A DNA stretch of 64,000 nt from an uncultured Eubacteriales bacterium (GCA_934692675.1 CAKUUD010000003.1:232029-296028); one strand, 5' to 3'. Positions 53,699 through 63,966 are shown, counted from the first letter of the stretch. Program-made: numbers and translations. The notes: generated by a model not told the origin, from the sequence alone.

Positions 53699-54787
53699 AT
53701 GAACGATGTTACATCATCATCAAAGACAATAGATACAGTTATCAAAGATTTGGTAAGCCATGGCAAAGCCTCCGGCCATGTAAGTACAGGCGAGATCCTG
53801 GAAGCTATGGGGGAAATGGATTTTAATCCCGATGAAATAGAAAAATTATACGATTCGATGGAATCCATGGGCGTTGAAATTGTAGAAGGTTTGGACGAGC
53901 CCGCTGAGCAAGGGCATGCCAAACATGAAGAAGTTGCAATTCCTACGGGAGAAATCTCTACCACTGATGACCCTGTAAAGGTTTATCTTAAAGAAATAGG
54001 AAACGTTCCGCTTCTTAGTGCTGAGGAAGAATTAGAGCTTGCTAAACGCATTTCCGAAGGAGACGAGAAAGCTCGCAGAAGATTATCGGAGGCCAATTTG
54101 CGTTTGGTTGTAAGTATTGCAAAAAGATATCTTGGAAGAGGAATGCATTTCTTGGATTTGATACAGGAGGGCAATTTGGGGCTTATAAAAGCCGTCGAGA
54201 AGTTCGATTATTCCAAAGGATTTAAGTTTTCGACATATGCTACATGGTGGATTAGGCAAGCCATAACGAGAGCGATCGCTGACCAAGCTAGGACTATTCG
54301 TATACCTGTTCATATGGTTGAGACCATGAACAAAGTAAAAAGAGTGTCCGGTCAGCTTCTTCACAGCAACGGCCAGGAACCTACCCCTGAAGAAGTGGCT
54401 GAAGAATTAAACTTGCCCGTGGAGAAAATACGTGAGATTATGAGAGCTTCTCAAGATCCGGTTTCTTTAGAAACGCCAATCGGCGAGGAAGATGACAGCC
54501 ACTTAGGCGATTTTATTCCGGACAATGACGCTCTTGCTCCTGCAGACGAGGCGTCTCACGTGCTTTTGAAAGAACAATTATTAGAAGTTTTGGATACGCT
54601 TACTCCCAGAGAGAAAAAAGTTTTGGAAATGAGATTTGGCATAGAAGATGGTAGACCAAGAACTTTGGAAGAAGTAGGGAAAGAATTTGACGTAACTCGT
54701 GAAAGAATTCGTCAAATCGAAGCCAAAGCACTTCGTAAATTGCGCCACCCCAGCAGAAGTAAGCGATTAAAGGATTATTTAGACTGA
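53699..54787 (+). CDS. rpoD: RNA polymerase primary sigma factor (SigA/RpoD)
   Basis: This is the housekeeping sigma factor. Region 1.1-like N-terminus (about 1-90), region 1.2 ([11 protein letters not shown]), region 2 ([13 protein letters not shown]), region 3 and region 4 ([17 protein letters not shown]) are complete in 362 residues. AAGGAG lies nine bases before the ATG. It ends the dgt-dnaG-rpoD set at a strong terminator. The near-consensus TTGACA/TATAAT promoters in the window fit its specificity. Confidence 0.98.
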   Translation: MNDVTSSSKTIDTVIKDLVSHGKASGHVSTGEILEAMGEMDFNPDEIEKLYDSMESMGVEIVEGLDEPAEQGHAKHEEVAIPTGEISTTDDPVKVYLKEIGNVPLLSAEEELELAKRISEGDEKARRRLSEANLRLVVSIAKRYLGRGMHFLDLIQEGNLGLIKAVEKFDYSKGFKFSTYATWWIRQAITRAIADQARTIRIPVHMVETMNKVKRVSGQLLHSNGQEPTPEEVAEELNLPVEKIREIMRASQDPVSLETPIGEEDDSHLGDFIPDNDALAPADEASHVLLKEQLLEVLDTLTPREKKVLEMRFGIEDGRPRTLEEVGKEFDVTRERIRQIEAKALRKLRHPSRSKRLKDYLD

Positions 54788-54795
54788 TATAAATT

Positions 54796-54831
54796 GAAGA
54801 TTTTACTTAAAATTGTAAAATCTTCTTTTTT
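54796..54831 (+). terminator. Terminator of rpoD
   Basis: GAAGATTTTAC (54796-54806) pairs with GTAAAATCTTC (54815-54825), followed by TTTTTT. Confidence 0.9.
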
Positions 54832-54860
54832 ATTACCTGTTTCGAATTTTAATTTCACAT

Positions 54861-54897
54861 AAAAAAATAGAAGCCACTGAATTTCATCAGCAGCTCC
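54861..54897 (-). terminator. Terminator of secG
   Basis: In the minus-strand RNA GAGCUGCUGA pairs with UCAGUGGCUUC with one bulge and wobbles, followed by a long U-tract. Confidence 0.6.
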
Positions 54898-54920
54898 TAC
54901 TACGATATTTTGTTTTGAAT

Positions 54921-55178
54921 CTAACCTATAACATGAAAATACATGAGCGCATTTATTGCTATCACAGCTATAAAAAATCCCACAGCTATAACTTTTGTCC
55001 AACGTTCCAAAAAGGCGTCAATAGAACGAGACTTATTTTTAGTAAGGAAAGTATCTGAAACACTGCCTGTCATAGCTCCCATGTTTTTTTGATGCCCTTC
55101 TTGAAAAAGAACTACCGCAACAATAGCCACAGACATAATTAGTAATACGATTCCCAATGTAATTTCCAATGTACTCAT
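54921..55178 (-). CDS. secG: Preprotein translocase subunit SecG
   Basis: SecG is the small non-essential subunit of the SecYEG channel. It has two membrane helices (about 7-27 and 63-83) flanking a cytosolic loop with Q-E-G-H-Q-K-N-M-G-A-M-T-G-S-V-S-D-T-F. GAGGGGTG before the ATG at 55178 gives 85 residues; an in-frame GTG three codons upstream overlaps that site. Confidence 0.94.
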   Translation of the reverse strand: MSTLEITLGIVLLIMSVAIVAVVLFQEGHQKNMGAMTGSVSDTFLTKNKSRSIDAFLERWTKVIAVGFFIAVIAINALMYFHVIG

Positions 55179-55209
55179 TTTTTGCACCCCTCATTTTAAT
55201 ATCAAAATT

Positions 55210-55515
55210 TTATTGACCCGCCATTGCTCTTTCTAGCCATATATTAGCTATCTCAAGGGCAGGATAAAGTCCACTTTTTTCACTTATTTTAACTATTTTT
55301 TTGCTGTTTGAAATGTCATCATCCATGTTTATCATCTCAACATTCACAGATGTTGCTACCTTTGTGCCACTGACATCCTTAAAATTCTTGCTTTCTATTT
55401 TGAATACATATTTATCGGTTATATTACCATAATAAATTGTATCCTTGCATCGCACAAGAGGTTTTCCTTTGTATTCAAAAAAGGTTTTGAGTTTACTGTT
55501 TTTTGTACTTTTCAT
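55210..55515 (-). CDS. Conserved-looking small cytosolic protein, unknown function
   Basis: This 101-residue protein begins with a basic stretch (K-S-T-K-N-S-K-L-K), followed by F-F-E-Y-K-G-K-P-L-V-R-C, alternating beta-like segments (D-K-Y-V-F-K-I-E; V-A-T-S-V-N-V-E-M-I) and a C-terminal helix (A-L-E-I-A-N-I-W-L-E-R-A). No signal, membrane helix or known domain is visible. It stands 31 bases upstream of secG with its own promoter, so the two are probably co-transcribed. I do not recognise the family. Confidence 0.6.
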   Translation of the reverse strand: MKSTKNSKLKTFFEYKGKPLVRCKDTIYYGNITDKYVFKIESKNFKDVSGTKVATSVNVEMINMDDDISNSKKIVKISEKSGLYPALEIANIWLERAMAGQ

Positions 55516-55559
55516 AACTCACCCCGTAAAAATTATTGTCTGTTTCTACACAGAATACA

Positions 55560-55588
55560 ATGATATCACTTTAATGTATAATTTTCAA
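55560..55588 (-). promoter_or_regulatory. Promoter of the small unknown gene and secG
   Basis: On the minus strand TTGAAA (55588-55583) and TATCAT (55565-55560) are separated by 17 bases. Confidence 0.6.
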
Positions 55589-55660
55589 TACTTTATTTAT
55601 AATTTATTACATTTTGGTGATTTGATATGCTTTTTTCGAAAAAATGAAGTAATATCTTCC

Positions 55661-55690
55661 TTGACATTCACTTCCATTACGTAATAAAAT
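55661..55690 (+). promoter_or_regulatory. Candidate promoter of rny
   Basis: TTGACA (55661-55666) and TAAAAT (55685-55690) are spaced by 18 bases, about 200 bases before the rny start. The rest of the 384-base gap (55516-55899) holds the divergent promoter at 55560-55588 and the hairpin at 55812-55840; no coding sequence was seen. Confidence 0.5.
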
Positions 55691-55811
55691 TAAAAAGTAA
55701 AAATTTATTTTTAAATACATGAGTTTTTTACAGATAAGATTAATTTTGAATGACTTGTAATTAGTTTTAATGATTATAAATATCGAAGATAAAAGTATAA
55801 GCAGTATTTGA

Positions 55812-55840
55812 AGCTTCTTTTTGACGTATCGAAAAGAAGC
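55812..55840. repeat. Inverted repeat in the rny leader
   Basis: GCTTCTTTT (55813-55821) is exactly complementary to AAAAGAAGC (55832-55840). The hairpin would lie in the rny 5' leader about 60 bases before the start codon. There is no T-tract after it, so it is not an obvious terminator. Confidence 0.55.
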
Positions 55841-55899
55841 CTGTTTACGGTATTATAAAATTAAATTTAATTGTAAGAATCACTTGGGAGGTTACAAAA

Positions 55900-57438
55900 T
55901 TGAGTTTAGTAAGTGCAGGTTGTGTCGTGGCAGCATTTGTTGTGGCATTTTTACTGGGAATTTTTTACAGAAAACTAAAAGCAGAAAAAGCTATTGTTTC
56001 AGCCGAAAAAGAGGCAGAAAAAATAATAGCAAATGCTAAAGAATTAGCAGAAACTCGGAAAAAAGAAGTTGTTTTGGAAGGAAAAGAAGAAATACATAAG
56101 TTTAGAAACGAAACAGAAAAAGAGCTTTCCGACCGTCGCAAGGATATTCAGCGCCAAGAAAGAAGAATAATACAAAAAGAAGAAAATTTGGACAAAAAAA
56201 CCGAGCATTTGGAATCCAAAGAAAATTCACTTAATGAAAAAGCCAAAGAAATCGAACATAAATATCTTGAGGCAGAAATTATAAAAAAGAATCAATTCGA
56301 AATGCTTGAAAAAATTTCTGGATTTTCTGTTTCTCAGGCAAAAAGCTTTCTATTAGAAAGTTTGCAAGATGAATTATCACATGAAAAAGCCCTGAAAATA
56401 ACCATGTTTGAACAACAACTCAAAGAAGAATGCGATAAAAAAGCAGAAGAAATCTTATCCATGGCTATACAGCGCTGTGCTTCCGATCATATTTCCGAGG
56501 CCACCATATCGGTTGTTTCTCTTCCGAATGATGACATGAAAGGAAGAATAATAGGTCGCGAAGGAAGAAACATAAGAACTATTGAAAATTTGACCGGAGT
56601 AGATCTAATAATAGATGACACGCCTGAGGCGATCACGCTTTCAGCATTTGACCCGGTGAGAAGAGAAATAGCAAGGGTTGCTCTTGAAAGATTGATAGCA
56701 GATGGAAGAATTCACCCTGCCAAAATAGAGGAAATGGTAGAACGTTCCAGGAAAGATATCGAAAAAGAAATAAAAGAAGAAGGCCAGCGTGCTGCGCTTG
56801 AGGCAGGAATAAATAATATCCATCCTGAAATAATTAAACTTTTAGGAAAATTAAAATATAGAACCAGCTATGGTCAGAATGTTTTGAAACATTCTTTAGA
56901 GGTTGCGCATTTATGCTGTATGATGGCCTCGGAACTCAATTTGGATGCATCATTAGCAAGGAGAATAGGACTGCTTCACGATATCGGAAAAGCTCTTGAC
57001 CACGAGCAAGAAGGTTCTCACATTGAACTTGGTGTTAAAGTGGTAAAAAAATACAAAGAAAGCAGCGATGTTATTCACGCTATACACGCTCATCATGGCG
57101 ACATAGAGCCCAAAACACCATATGCATTTATTTTACAAGCTGCTGATACTGCATCTGCCGCAAGACCTGGAGCGCGCCGCGAAGATTTAGAAAATTATGT
57201 TAAACGTTTGGAAAAATTGGAATCTTTGGTTTCTTCATTTGCAGGAGTAAAAAGCTGTTATGCTATCCAAGCCGGCAGGGAAGTAAGAGTTATGATTAAT
57301 CCGGAAGTCGTAAATGACGAAGAAATGATACCTCTTGCAAGGGATATTTGTAAAAAAATAGAGTCAGAGCTGGAGTATCCCGGTCAGATAAAAGTAAACA
57401 TTATAAGAGAGAGCAGAACTATTGACTACGCTAAATAA
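55900..57438 (+). CDS. rny: Ribonuclease Y
   Basis: RNase Y is the membrane-anchored endonuclease that starts mRNA decay in many Firmicutes. It has an N-terminal helix (about 5-25), a long charged coiled coil (30-190), a KH domain ([12 protein letters not shown]), and an HD domain ([12 protein letters not shown]) in 512 residues. GGGAGG before the TTG sets the start. It is followed by ymdB, as in Bacillus. Confidence 0.97.
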   Translation: MSLVSAGCVVAAFVVAFLLGIFYRKLKAEKAIVSAEKEAEKIIANAKELAETRKKEVVLEGKEEIHKFRNETEKELSDRRKDIQRQERRIIQKEENLDKKTEHLESKENSLNEKAKEIEHKYLEAEIIKKNQFEMLEKISGFSVSQAKSFLLESLQDELSHEKALKITMFEQQLKEECDKKAEEILSMAIQRCASDHISEATISVVSLPNDDMKGRIIGREGRNIRTIENLTGVDLIIDDTPEAITLSAFDPVRREIARVALERLIADGRIHPAKIEEMVERSRKDIEKEIKEEGQRAALEAGINNIHPEIIKLLGKLKYRTSYGQNVLKHSLEVAHLCCMMASELNLDASLARRIGLLHDIGKALDHEQEGSHIELGVKVVKKYKESSDVIHAIHAHHGDIEPKTPYAFILQAADTASAARPGARREDLENYVKRLEKLESLVSSFAGVKSCYAIQAGREVRVMINPEVVNDEEMIPLARDICKKIESELEYPGQIKVNIIRESRTIDYAK

Positions 57439-57461
57439 TAGCATTTTTGAGGAATGAATTT

Positions 57462-58235
57462 ATGAAAATTTTAGTTATCGGTGACATAGTAGGAAAGAAC
57501 GGGACTGAGTTTTTAAGAGCAAAGTTGAATACGTTAAAGTCTGAAAAAAATATAGATTTTGTAATTGCAAACGGAGAAAATTCAGCGGAAGGGAACGGCA
57601 TGATTCCTGACTCTGCACGCAGAATTTTAAGTAGCGGAGTGGATGTCATTACTGGCGGAAACCATTCTTTTAGACGTCGTGAATTTTTTCAAATTTTAAA
57701 TGATAATCATAAAATTTTAAGACCCTATAATTTTCCGGGAGAAAAAACTCCCGGAGTTGGATTTTGTAAGTCGGAAATTAATGGAGTGAAAATTGCCGTT
57801 ATAAATCTTTTGGGGGTTGTGTACCTCGAAAGCCTGGATAACCCTTTCAGGGCAGTAGACAGAGCTATACATGCCTGCAGTGATTGTAAAATAAAAGTAA
57901 TAGATTTTCATGCCGAAGCCACGGCCGAAAAATTGGCTATGGGTTATTATGTTGATGGAAGAGTATCCGCTGTTTTTGGAACCCATACTCACGTTCAAAC
58001 TTCCGATGAACAAATTTTACCAAATGGCACGGGTTATATTACTGATGTAGGTATGACGGGTGCGATTTGTTCGGTGCTGGGAGTAAAAAAAGAATTGTCG
58101 ATACGCCGAATGAAAGACAAATTACCCACAAGATTTCAAAACGCCGATGGCCCATGCAAGATGGAGTGCGCGATATTTGACATAGATGATTCAACAGGAA
58201 AAACGTTAGCGGTGGAAAGATTGAGAATTCTTTAA
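57462..58235 (+). CDS. ymdB: YmdB-family metallophosphoesterase (TIGR00282)
   Basis: YmdB hydrolyses 2',3'- and 3',5'-cyclic nucleotides in vitro and affects biofilm and motility decisions in Bacillus. Metal-site motifs are I-G-D-I-V-G, N-G-E-N-S-A-E-G, G-G-N-H-S-F, D-F-H-A-E-A-T and G-T-H-T-H-V-Q-T. TGAGGA before the ATG at 57462 gives 257 residues; an upstream in-frame TTG overlaps that site. It lies 23 bases after rny, and the pair may act together in RNA turnover. Confidence 0.92.
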   Translation: MKILVIGDIVGKNGTEFLRAKLNTLKSEKNIDFVIANGENSAEGNGMIPDSARRILSSGVDVITGGNHSFRRREFFQILNDNHKILRPYNFPGEKTPGVGFCKSEINGVKIAVINLLGVVYLESLDNPFRAVDRAIHACSDCKIKVIDFHAEATAEKLAMGYYVDGRVSAVFGTHTHVQTSDEQILPNGTGYITDVGMTGAICSVLGVKKELSIRRMKDKLPTRFQNADGPCKMECAIFDIDDSTGKTLAVERLRIL

Positions 58236-58339
58236 GTAAAGTATTTAAAACAATTGCATATATAATATAAATGATGTAAAATGTGTCATATAGAGTTAGA
58301 ATTCTAAAATAATTCTCATATTTGAGGAGTTGTGTTCAA

Positions 58340-60010
58340 TTGATAAATGGATTAAATTTAAAAAAGGCCTTTATTTCAGGAGCAAACAATATTATAAAAA
58401 GTAAAAAATTTGTTAATGAGCTTAATATTTTTCCTGTTCCGGACGGAGACACAGGAACAAATATGTCTATGACCATATCTTCGGGCGTGGAAGCACTCAG
58501 TAAATTGAATGATGATGTAACAACCGGTGAAGTTATTCAAGCGTTTGTGCCTGCCCTTTTAAGAGGCGCAAGAGGAAATTCCGGGGTAATACTTTCGATA
58601 TTGTTTCGTGGCTTTACTCAGCTTTTTTCAAGTTCAAAAACTTTGACAGGAAGCGATTTAGCCGAGGCTTTGGATGTTGGAGTTAAAGCTGCGTATTCTT
58701 CCGTTACAAAACCTACCGAAGGCACTATACTAACTGTAGCGAGAGTGGCTTGCGAACGCGCCAAAGAAGCAGCCAAAATCAATAATGATGCTGTTTTTGT
58801 TTGGGAAAAAGCTTGTGCTGGAGCAAAAGACGCTCTAAAACAGACTCCGGAACTTTTGCCTGTATTAAAAAAGGCAGGGGTAGTAGATGCCGGAGGAAAA
58901 GGCTTATGCTTGATTTTTGAAGGTATATTATCTTACATAAAGGACGAAATTTTTATCGAACCCGACGAAGAAATCACAGATATTGAAGAAGACGATGAAT
59001 TTAGAAATGCCGCCGCAGAGTTTGACCAAGATATAAGATTTACTTATTGCACTGAGTTTATAGTTCAGAGAAATCGTTCGTGCAATTTGCGCCCTCTTAG
59101 GCTTAGAAATCGTTTGCAAAAAATCGGCGACTGTGTAGTCGTAGTTGATGATGAAGAAATAATCAAAGTTCACGTTCACACTGAAAATCCCGGAAAAGCT
59201 CTTGAAGAAGGTTTGCGTTATGGCCAATTTTTAACTGTTAAAGTCGAAAATATGAAGGAACAGCACAGAAAAGCAGCCGAAGCAAAGCAAGAAAAGCTTT
59301 CTAAATCAATCCAAAATTCAGAAGTCTTCGAAAGAAAAGACCCAGAAGAAGAAGTTGGATTTGTTGCCGTTGCAGCAGGGAACGGAGTAGTTTCTTTGTT
59401 CAAAGATTTAGGTTGCCAAAATGTAATAAGTGGTGGCCAGACGATGAATCCCAGCACGGATAAAATCGTTGAAGCAATACTTGCGACCCCTGCAAAAACT
59501 GTCTACGTTTTCCCAAATAACAAAAATATAATTATGTCTGCTCAGCAAGCAATATCCTTGGTTAAAGACAGAACAGTTGTAGTAGTCCCCACAAAAACAA
59601 TTCCTCAAGGAATTGCCGCAATTCTTTCTTACAGTTTTGAAAACGATATGGAAAGTAATATCGATATAATGACAGCCGCTTTTTCAAAAGTAAAAACCGG
59701 TCAAATTACTTTCGCAGCCAGAGATTCGGAGTTCGGTGGATTTAAAATTAAGGAAAGAGATATTTTGGCTTTATCTGATGGTAAGCTGGTATTTACCGAT
59801 AAAGATCCTGTTAAAGCTGTTACTAAACTTGCTAAGTCGCTTTCAAATAAAGATACTGAGTTTATAACTCTAATTTACGGCGAAAGCATCAGCCTTGAGC
59901 AAGCTGAGAAGGCCAAAGAAATGATTGAATCAGCTCTTAAAAATAAAATAGAAGTGACACTGGTTAACGGTGAACAACCGATCTATCATTTTGTTATTTC
60001 TGTTGAATAA
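58340..60010 (+). CDS. DAK2/DegV-fold kinase subunit, YloV/FakA family
   Basis: FakA is the kinase part of the fatty-acid kinase that phosphorylates FakB-bound fatty acids for phospholipid synthesis. The DAK2 ATP-binding domain is at the N-terminus (P-D-G-D-T-G-T-N-M near residue 35, G-A-R-G-N-S-G-V-I-L near 75), followed by the middle domain and a C-terminal DAK phosphatase-like (DegV-like) domain. GAGGAG at 58324-58329 favours TTG 58340 as start (556 residues). yloV before recG is conserved in Firmicutes; asp23, usually upstream, is not present. Confidence 0.88.
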   Translation: MINGLNLKKAFISGANNIIKSKKFVNELNIFPVPDGDTGTNMSMTISSGVEALSKLNDDVTTGEVIQAFVPALLRGARGNSGVILSILFRGFTQLFSSSKTLTGSDLAEALDVGVKAAYSSVTKPTEGTILTVARVACERAKEAAKINNDAVFVWEKACAGAKDALKQTPELLPVLKKAGVVDAGGKGLCLIFEGILSYIKDEIFIEPDEEITDIEEDDEFRNAAAEFDQDIRFTYCTEFIVQRNRSCNLRPLRLRNRLQKIGDCVVVVDDEEIIKVHVHTENPGKALEEGLRYGQFLTVKVENMKEQHRKAAEAKQEKLSKSIQNSEVFERKDPEEEVGFVAVAAGNGVVSLFKDLGCQNVISGGQTMNPSTDKIVEAILATPAKTVYVFPNNKNIIMSAQQAISLVKDRTVVVVPTKTIPQGIAAILSYSFENDMESNIDIMTAAFSKVKTGQITFAARDSEFGGFKIKERDILALSDGKLVFTDKDPVKAVTKLAKSLSNKDTEFITLIYGESISLEQAEKAKEMIESALKNKIEVTLVNGEQPIYHFVISVE

Positions 60011-60033
60011 ATTATAAAATTGGAGGTGCCTTT

Positions 60034-62082
60034 ATGGCATCTTTATTTAAAATTGATATACAAAAATTAAAAGGTGTAGGTCCCAAAACTGCTGAATATT
60101 TTCGGAAGCTTGGGGTCTGCACCGTTGGTGATTTAATAAAATTTTTTCCAAAAGGCTATGAAGATTGGACGACGCTTTCAAATATTGAAATGGCAAGAGG
60201 GCGAAAAGATAAATGTCTAAGGCTCCGAATTTTAATACCTGCAAAAGAGTTTTTTACTAAAAGTAAAAAGAATATGTACAAGCTAATTGCTACTGATGGA
60301 ATTAACAATATTGAAATAACATTTTTTAATAATAAATATGTTGCTAAAAGTTTTCGAGTTAATTGCGAGTATATTTTCAGAGGAAACGTGGTTTTAAATT
60401 ACGGAAAATACGAAATGATTTCGCCTAAATTCAAAGAAATAAATAGTTCGGAAAATCTTTATCCTATCTATCATCAAACTGCTGGGCTTACTTCTGCCAA
60501 AATTTTTTCTTGTATCAAAAATGCTTTTGAAATGATGCCAAAAACTATAAATGAAACATTACCGGATTGGGTTATTGAGGAGAATTATCTTTATCCGCTT
60601 GATTTTGCTCTTAAAAAAATCCATTTCCCAAAAGATAAAGATGAGTTATATGAGGCAAGAAAGAGGATAATCTTTGAGGAATTTTTTGTTTATCAGTTGG
60701 GAGTAAAGTTGTTAAAAAAACAATCAAGAGTAAAAACCGATATAATTGTAAAAGAAAACCATAGCTCCGAATTTTCATCTTTTTTACCATTTGAGATGAC
60801 TCATGCTCAAAAAACAGCTGTTGAAGAGTGCATGAATGATATTCTGGAAAACAAATTTTCCATGAATAGATTGCTTCAAGGAGACGTTGGATCTGGAAAA
60901 ACTGCAGTTGCGGCATCGCTTGCATATACGATTGCAAAAAACGGATATCAGGTCGCGATTATGGCCCCTACTGAACTTTTAGCGGTTCAGCATTTTAATA
61001 CGTTTAAAAAATTTTTTGAAAATACAAATTTAAAAATAGTTTCGCTTTATGGTTCAATGAAAAATAAAGAAAAAGCCCAGGCTAACAGCGAGATTTTGTC
61101 CGGTGAAGCAAATATAGTAATAGGAACCCATTGTTTAATTTCAGAAAAAGTATTATTCAAAAATTTAGGCCTGATAATAACCGACGAGCAACACAGGTTT
61201 GGAGTAAATCAACGAGCAGCGCTTGTAAACAAAGGAACGGCTCCGCATGTGCTTGTTATGTCGGCCACACCAATACCCCGAAGCTTAGCGTTGATTTTAT
61301 ATGGCGATCTTGATATTTCTGTCTTAAATGAAACCTTACCCGGAAGACAAAAAATAGATACCTTTTTTGTGGACAGTTCCAAACGCTCAAGATTATGGAA
61401 TTTTTTGAAAAATATAATAAACCAAGGCGGCCAAGGCTATGTTGTATGCGCAAGTATCGAAGATACTCAGGAAAATCTCCTTGACGTGTATACTTATTAC
61501 GAAAAAATGATAGACGAAGGTTTTGAAAAATCCTCCGTAAGTGTTTTGCATGGCAAGATGAAATCTTCTGAAAAAGACGAAATTATGAAAAATTTTATAG
61601 ATGGTAAAATTAAAATTTTGATTTCCACAACAGTAATTGAGGTCGGTATAGACGTTCCTAACGCTCAAATTATAATAATAGAAAACGCAGAAAGATTTGG
61701 ATTATCGCAACTTCACCAGCTCAGAGGTAGGGTAGGAAGAAGCAGCTTGAAATCTTATTGCGTCTTAGTTTCCGATTCAAAAAGCAAAGATTCCATGCGC
61801 AGATTCTCCGCGATGGTGGATTCAAATAGCGGATTTTATTTGTCTGAAGAGGATTTGAAATTACGTGGCCCCGGAGATTTTTTTGGAGTGAATCAGCATG
61901 GCGTTCCGAATATAAAAATTCCTACTGATTATAACGACCTTCCGACAGTGAAAAACGCTCAAAATGCAGCTTTGAAATTTTTGTCTTGTGATGAAATTTC
62001 AAATTATAAATTTCTAAATTACAGGATCTCAAAAACGTTTAAAAAATTTGAAGATGAAGATAATAGTGGAATAACTTTTTAA
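60034..62082 (+). CDS. recG: ATP-dependent DNA helicase RecG
   Basis: RecG reverses stalled forks and remodels branched DNA. It has an N-terminal wedge/OB domain (L-K-G-V-G-P-K-T-A-E-Y-F), helicase domain 1 with G-D-V-G-S-G-K-T and D-E-Q-H-R-F-G-V, helicase domain 2 with Q-L-H-Q-L-R-G-R-V-G-R, and the C-terminal L-K-L-R-G-P-G-D-F-F-G motif. It has 682 residues. GGAGGTG precedes the ATG. Confidence 0.97.
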   Translation: MASLFKIDIQKLKGVGPKTAEYFRKLGVCTVGDLIKFFPKGYEDWTTLSNIEMARGRKDKCLRLRILIPAKEFFTKSKKNMYKLIATDGINNIEITFFNNKYVAKSFRVNCEYIFRGNVVLNYGKYEMISPKFKEINSSENLYPIYHQTAGLTSAKIFSCIKNAFEMMPKTINETLPDWVIEENYLYPLDFALKKIHFPKDKDELYEARKRIIFEEFFVYQLGVKLLKKQSRVKTDIIVKENHSSEFSSFLPFEMTHAQKTAVEECMNDILENKFSMNRLLQGDVGSGKTAVAASLAYTIAKNGYQVAIMAPTELLAVQHFNTFKKFFENTNLKIVSLYGSMKNKEKAQANSEILSGEANIVIGTHCLISEKVLFKNLGLIITDEQHRFGVNQRAALVNKGTAPHVLVMSATPIPRSLALILYGDLDISVLNETLPGRQKIDTFFVDSSKRSRLWNFLKNIINQGGQGYVVCASIEDTQENLLDVYTYYEKMIDEGFEKSSVSVLHGKMKSSEKDEIMKNFIDGKIKILISTTVIEVGIDVPNAQIIIIENAERFGLSQLHQLRGRVGRSSLKSYCVLVSDSKSKDSMRRFSAMVDSNSGFYLSEEDLKLRGPGDFFGVNQHGVPNIKIPTDYNDLPTVKNAQNAALKFLSCDEISNYKFLNYRISKTFKKFEDEDNSGITF

Positions 62083-62095
62083 AAGGTGATGATTT

Positions 62096-62464
62096 ATGTA
62101 TTCAATAGGATTGGACATGGTTGAAATATCCCGAATAGAAAAATCCATGCAAAGACCCAATTTTTTGAATTATATTTTGGGCGAAAAAGAATTTGAAGAG
62201 TTAAAATTAAGAAATTTTCCTTTCCAAAGTGTAGCTGCTAATTTTGCAGCAAAAGAAGCCTTTGCGAAATCCATAGGTCTGGGGTTTAAGGGATTTAAAA
62301 TAAAAGAAGTAGAAGTACTTAGAGAATCTTCAGGAAAACCTATTTTTTATTTTACAGGAAATGCAAAAAAAATAGTCGAAGAAAACAATTATGATTTTTC
62401 TGTAAGTCTTACGCATACTTCAAATTTAGCCTCTGCAGTCGTAATATGCTTTAAAAAAAATTAA
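62096..62464 (+). CDS. acpS: Holo-[acyl-carrier-protein] synthase
   Basis: AcpS transfers the 4'-phosphopantetheine arm from CoA to acyl carrier protein. The magnesium-binding motifs G-L-D-M-V-E-I-S-R-I (Asp8) and F-A-A-K-E-A-F-A-K are present in 122 residues. It lies 13 bases after recG and 13 before nnrD; acpS next to nnrD is widely conserved. Confidence 0.96.
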   Translation: MYSIGLDMVEISRIEKSMQRPNFLNYILGEKEFEELKLRNFPFQSVAANFAAKEAFAKSIGLGFKGFKIKEVEVLRESSGKPIFYFTGNAKKIVEENNYDFSVSLTHTSNLASAVVICFKKN

Positions 62465-62477
62465 GGAGAGATTAGAC

Positions 62478-63365
62478 ATGCAAGAATACGATTATTTAAA
62501 TATAATAAATTTTGATATGGTGAAAAATATTCTGCCAAAGCGTCTTCCGGATTCCAATAAAGGAACTTTCGGAAGGCTGCTTTGCATTTGTGGGAGTAAA
62601 AATATGCCCGGGGCTGCTTTTTACTGTATCGCTGCCGCTTCCAGATGCGGTGTCGGGCTTATACAATCGGTTATACCCGAGGATATTTATTCTATTACTG
62701 CTTCCAAAATATCCGAATCACTTTTCTATCCTATATGTAATGATTTTGAAAAAGCTTGGGATACAATTAATTCTTTGCTTCCTCGTGCCACGGCGGTACT
62801 TGTTGGTTGCGGAATGGGTTGGAATAAATTCACTCAAAAAATAGTGTACAAGCTTTTGAAAGAAAGCAACGTCCCTCTCGTTATAGATGCCGATGGAATA
62901 AATGTTATATCCGAAAACATAGATATATTAAAAGAAGCAAAATCTGATGTTATTTTAACTCCTCACATTAAAGAAATGTCGCGTTTATTAGGTGAAAGCA
63001 CAGATTATGTCTCAAAAAATAAATTCGAAATTGCTAAAAATTTTTCTAAAAAATATAATTTAACTCTGGTTTTAAAGGATAGTAAAACAGTAATTTCGGA
63101 TGTTAATGGTCATATATATTTAAATTCAACAGGAAACGAATCCATGGCCAAAGGAGGTTCAGGAGACGTTCTTGCGGGAATAATAGGAAGTTTAGCGGCA
63201 CAAGGAGTTTCTGCTTTAAATTCAGCAATAATTTCTGTTTTCATCCACGGAAGGAGCGGGGATATATGTAAAGAAAAACTTTCTTCTTTTTCGGTTATTC
63301 CAACAGATATAGTAAACAACTTATCAGAAGTTTTTTTAGAGCTTGATGGAAAGGTGATTCAGTGA
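62478..63365 (+). CDS. nnrD: ADP-dependent (S)-NAD(P)H-hydrate dehydratase
   Basis: NnrD repairs NADH and NADPH that have become hydrated. The carbohydrate-kinase-like domain has G-T-F-G-R-L-L-C-I-C-G-S near the start, D-A-D-G-I-N-V-I, T-P-H-I-K-E-M-S-R-L, and the nucleotide motif K-G-G-S-G-D-V-L-A-G-I-I-G. At 295 residues it contains only the dehydratase; the epimerase domain (NnrE), often fused at the N-terminus, is absent and must be elsewhere if present. Confidence 0.94.
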   Translation: MQEYDYLNIINFDMVKNILPKRLPDSNKGTFGRLLCICGSKNMPGAAFYCIAAASRCGVGLIQSVIPEDIYSITASKISESLFYPICNDFEKAWDTINSLLPRATAVLVGCGMGWNKFTQKIVYKLLKESNVPLVIDADGINVISENIDILKEAKSDVILTPHIKEMSRLLGESTDYVSKNKFEIAKNFSKKYNLTLVLKDSKTVISDVNGHIYLNSTGNESMAKGGSGDVLAGIIGSLAAQGVSALNSAIISVFIHGRSGDICKEKLSSFSVIPTDIVNNLSEVFLELDGKVIQ

Positions 63366-63853
63366 AAAATTTTATTTGTATAATAGTATGCGGTATATTG
63401 ATTATTTCCTTAAATGGTTGCAAAAAAAATGTCTTGGATTCCAGCCCGGAAATATCAACCGAAATGGACGGAATTGTAAGCATACATTGTAAAGACGAAA
63501 AATATAAAGGTAAAATAATTCACAAACCCGAAGGACTAACCACAATTGTCCTTGAAGAGCCTCAGAATTTGAAAGGAATGACATATTCTTTTAGCGGAGG
63601 AAAATATGAAATCTCAATGCAAGGGCTCTCAGGCGAATTTACAGCCAGTCCTTTTTCAAAAAATTCGCCTATTTTTTGTATAGATAAATTATTGAATTCT
63701 TTGAAAGAACCCCAAAATATTAAAAAGGTCGACAAGAATCATATGAAAATTAATTGTGATGGCACAGAATATGATCTACATATGGATTCTTCTGGAAAAA
63801 TTCAATCAATTGCAGCTCCTTCTCTTGAATTAGAGATTAGTTTACAAGCGTAA
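63362..63853 (+). CDS. Small lipoprotein, LolA/outer-surface type of unknown function
   Basis: A lipoprotein signal (I-I-S-L-N-G-C, Cys at residue 20) is followed by about 140 residues of beta-rich sequence (K-Y-K-G-K-I-I-H, Y-S-F-S-G-G-K-Y-E-I, M-K-I-N-C-D-G-T-E-Y-D-L). The pattern of paired strands resembles LolA-like lipid-binding folds, but this is only an impression. The GTG start overlaps the nnrD stop by four bases, so translation is coupled. Function is unknown. Confidence 0.7.
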   Translation: MKNFICIIVCGILIISLNGCKKNVLDSSPEISTEMDGIVSIHCKDEKYKGKIIHKPEGLTTIVLEEPQNLKGMTYSFSGGKYEISMQGLSGEFTASPFSKNSPIFCIDKLLNSLKEPQNIKKVDKNHMKINCDGTEYDLHMDSSGKIQSIAAPSLELEISLQA

Positions 63854-63936
63854 TGAACAGTTTTTTGAAAAAATATACAATAAATTATGCAAAAAATCAA
63901 AGATGGTGAGAATCGAAAAAAAGTTTAAAAAAAGTG

Positions 63937-63966
63937 TTGACAATAATAAAAGGGATATGGTATTAT
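63937..63966 (+). promoter_or_regulatory. Strong promoter at the right edge, possibly for a stable RNA operon
   Basis: TTGACA (63937-63942) and TATTAT (63961-63966) are spaced by 18 bases. The transcript would begin GCGCTCGAGAGAGAAG or nearby, a leader type often seen ahead of rRNA genes, but the window ends before any coding or rRNA sequence, so the target is not known. Confidence 0.65.
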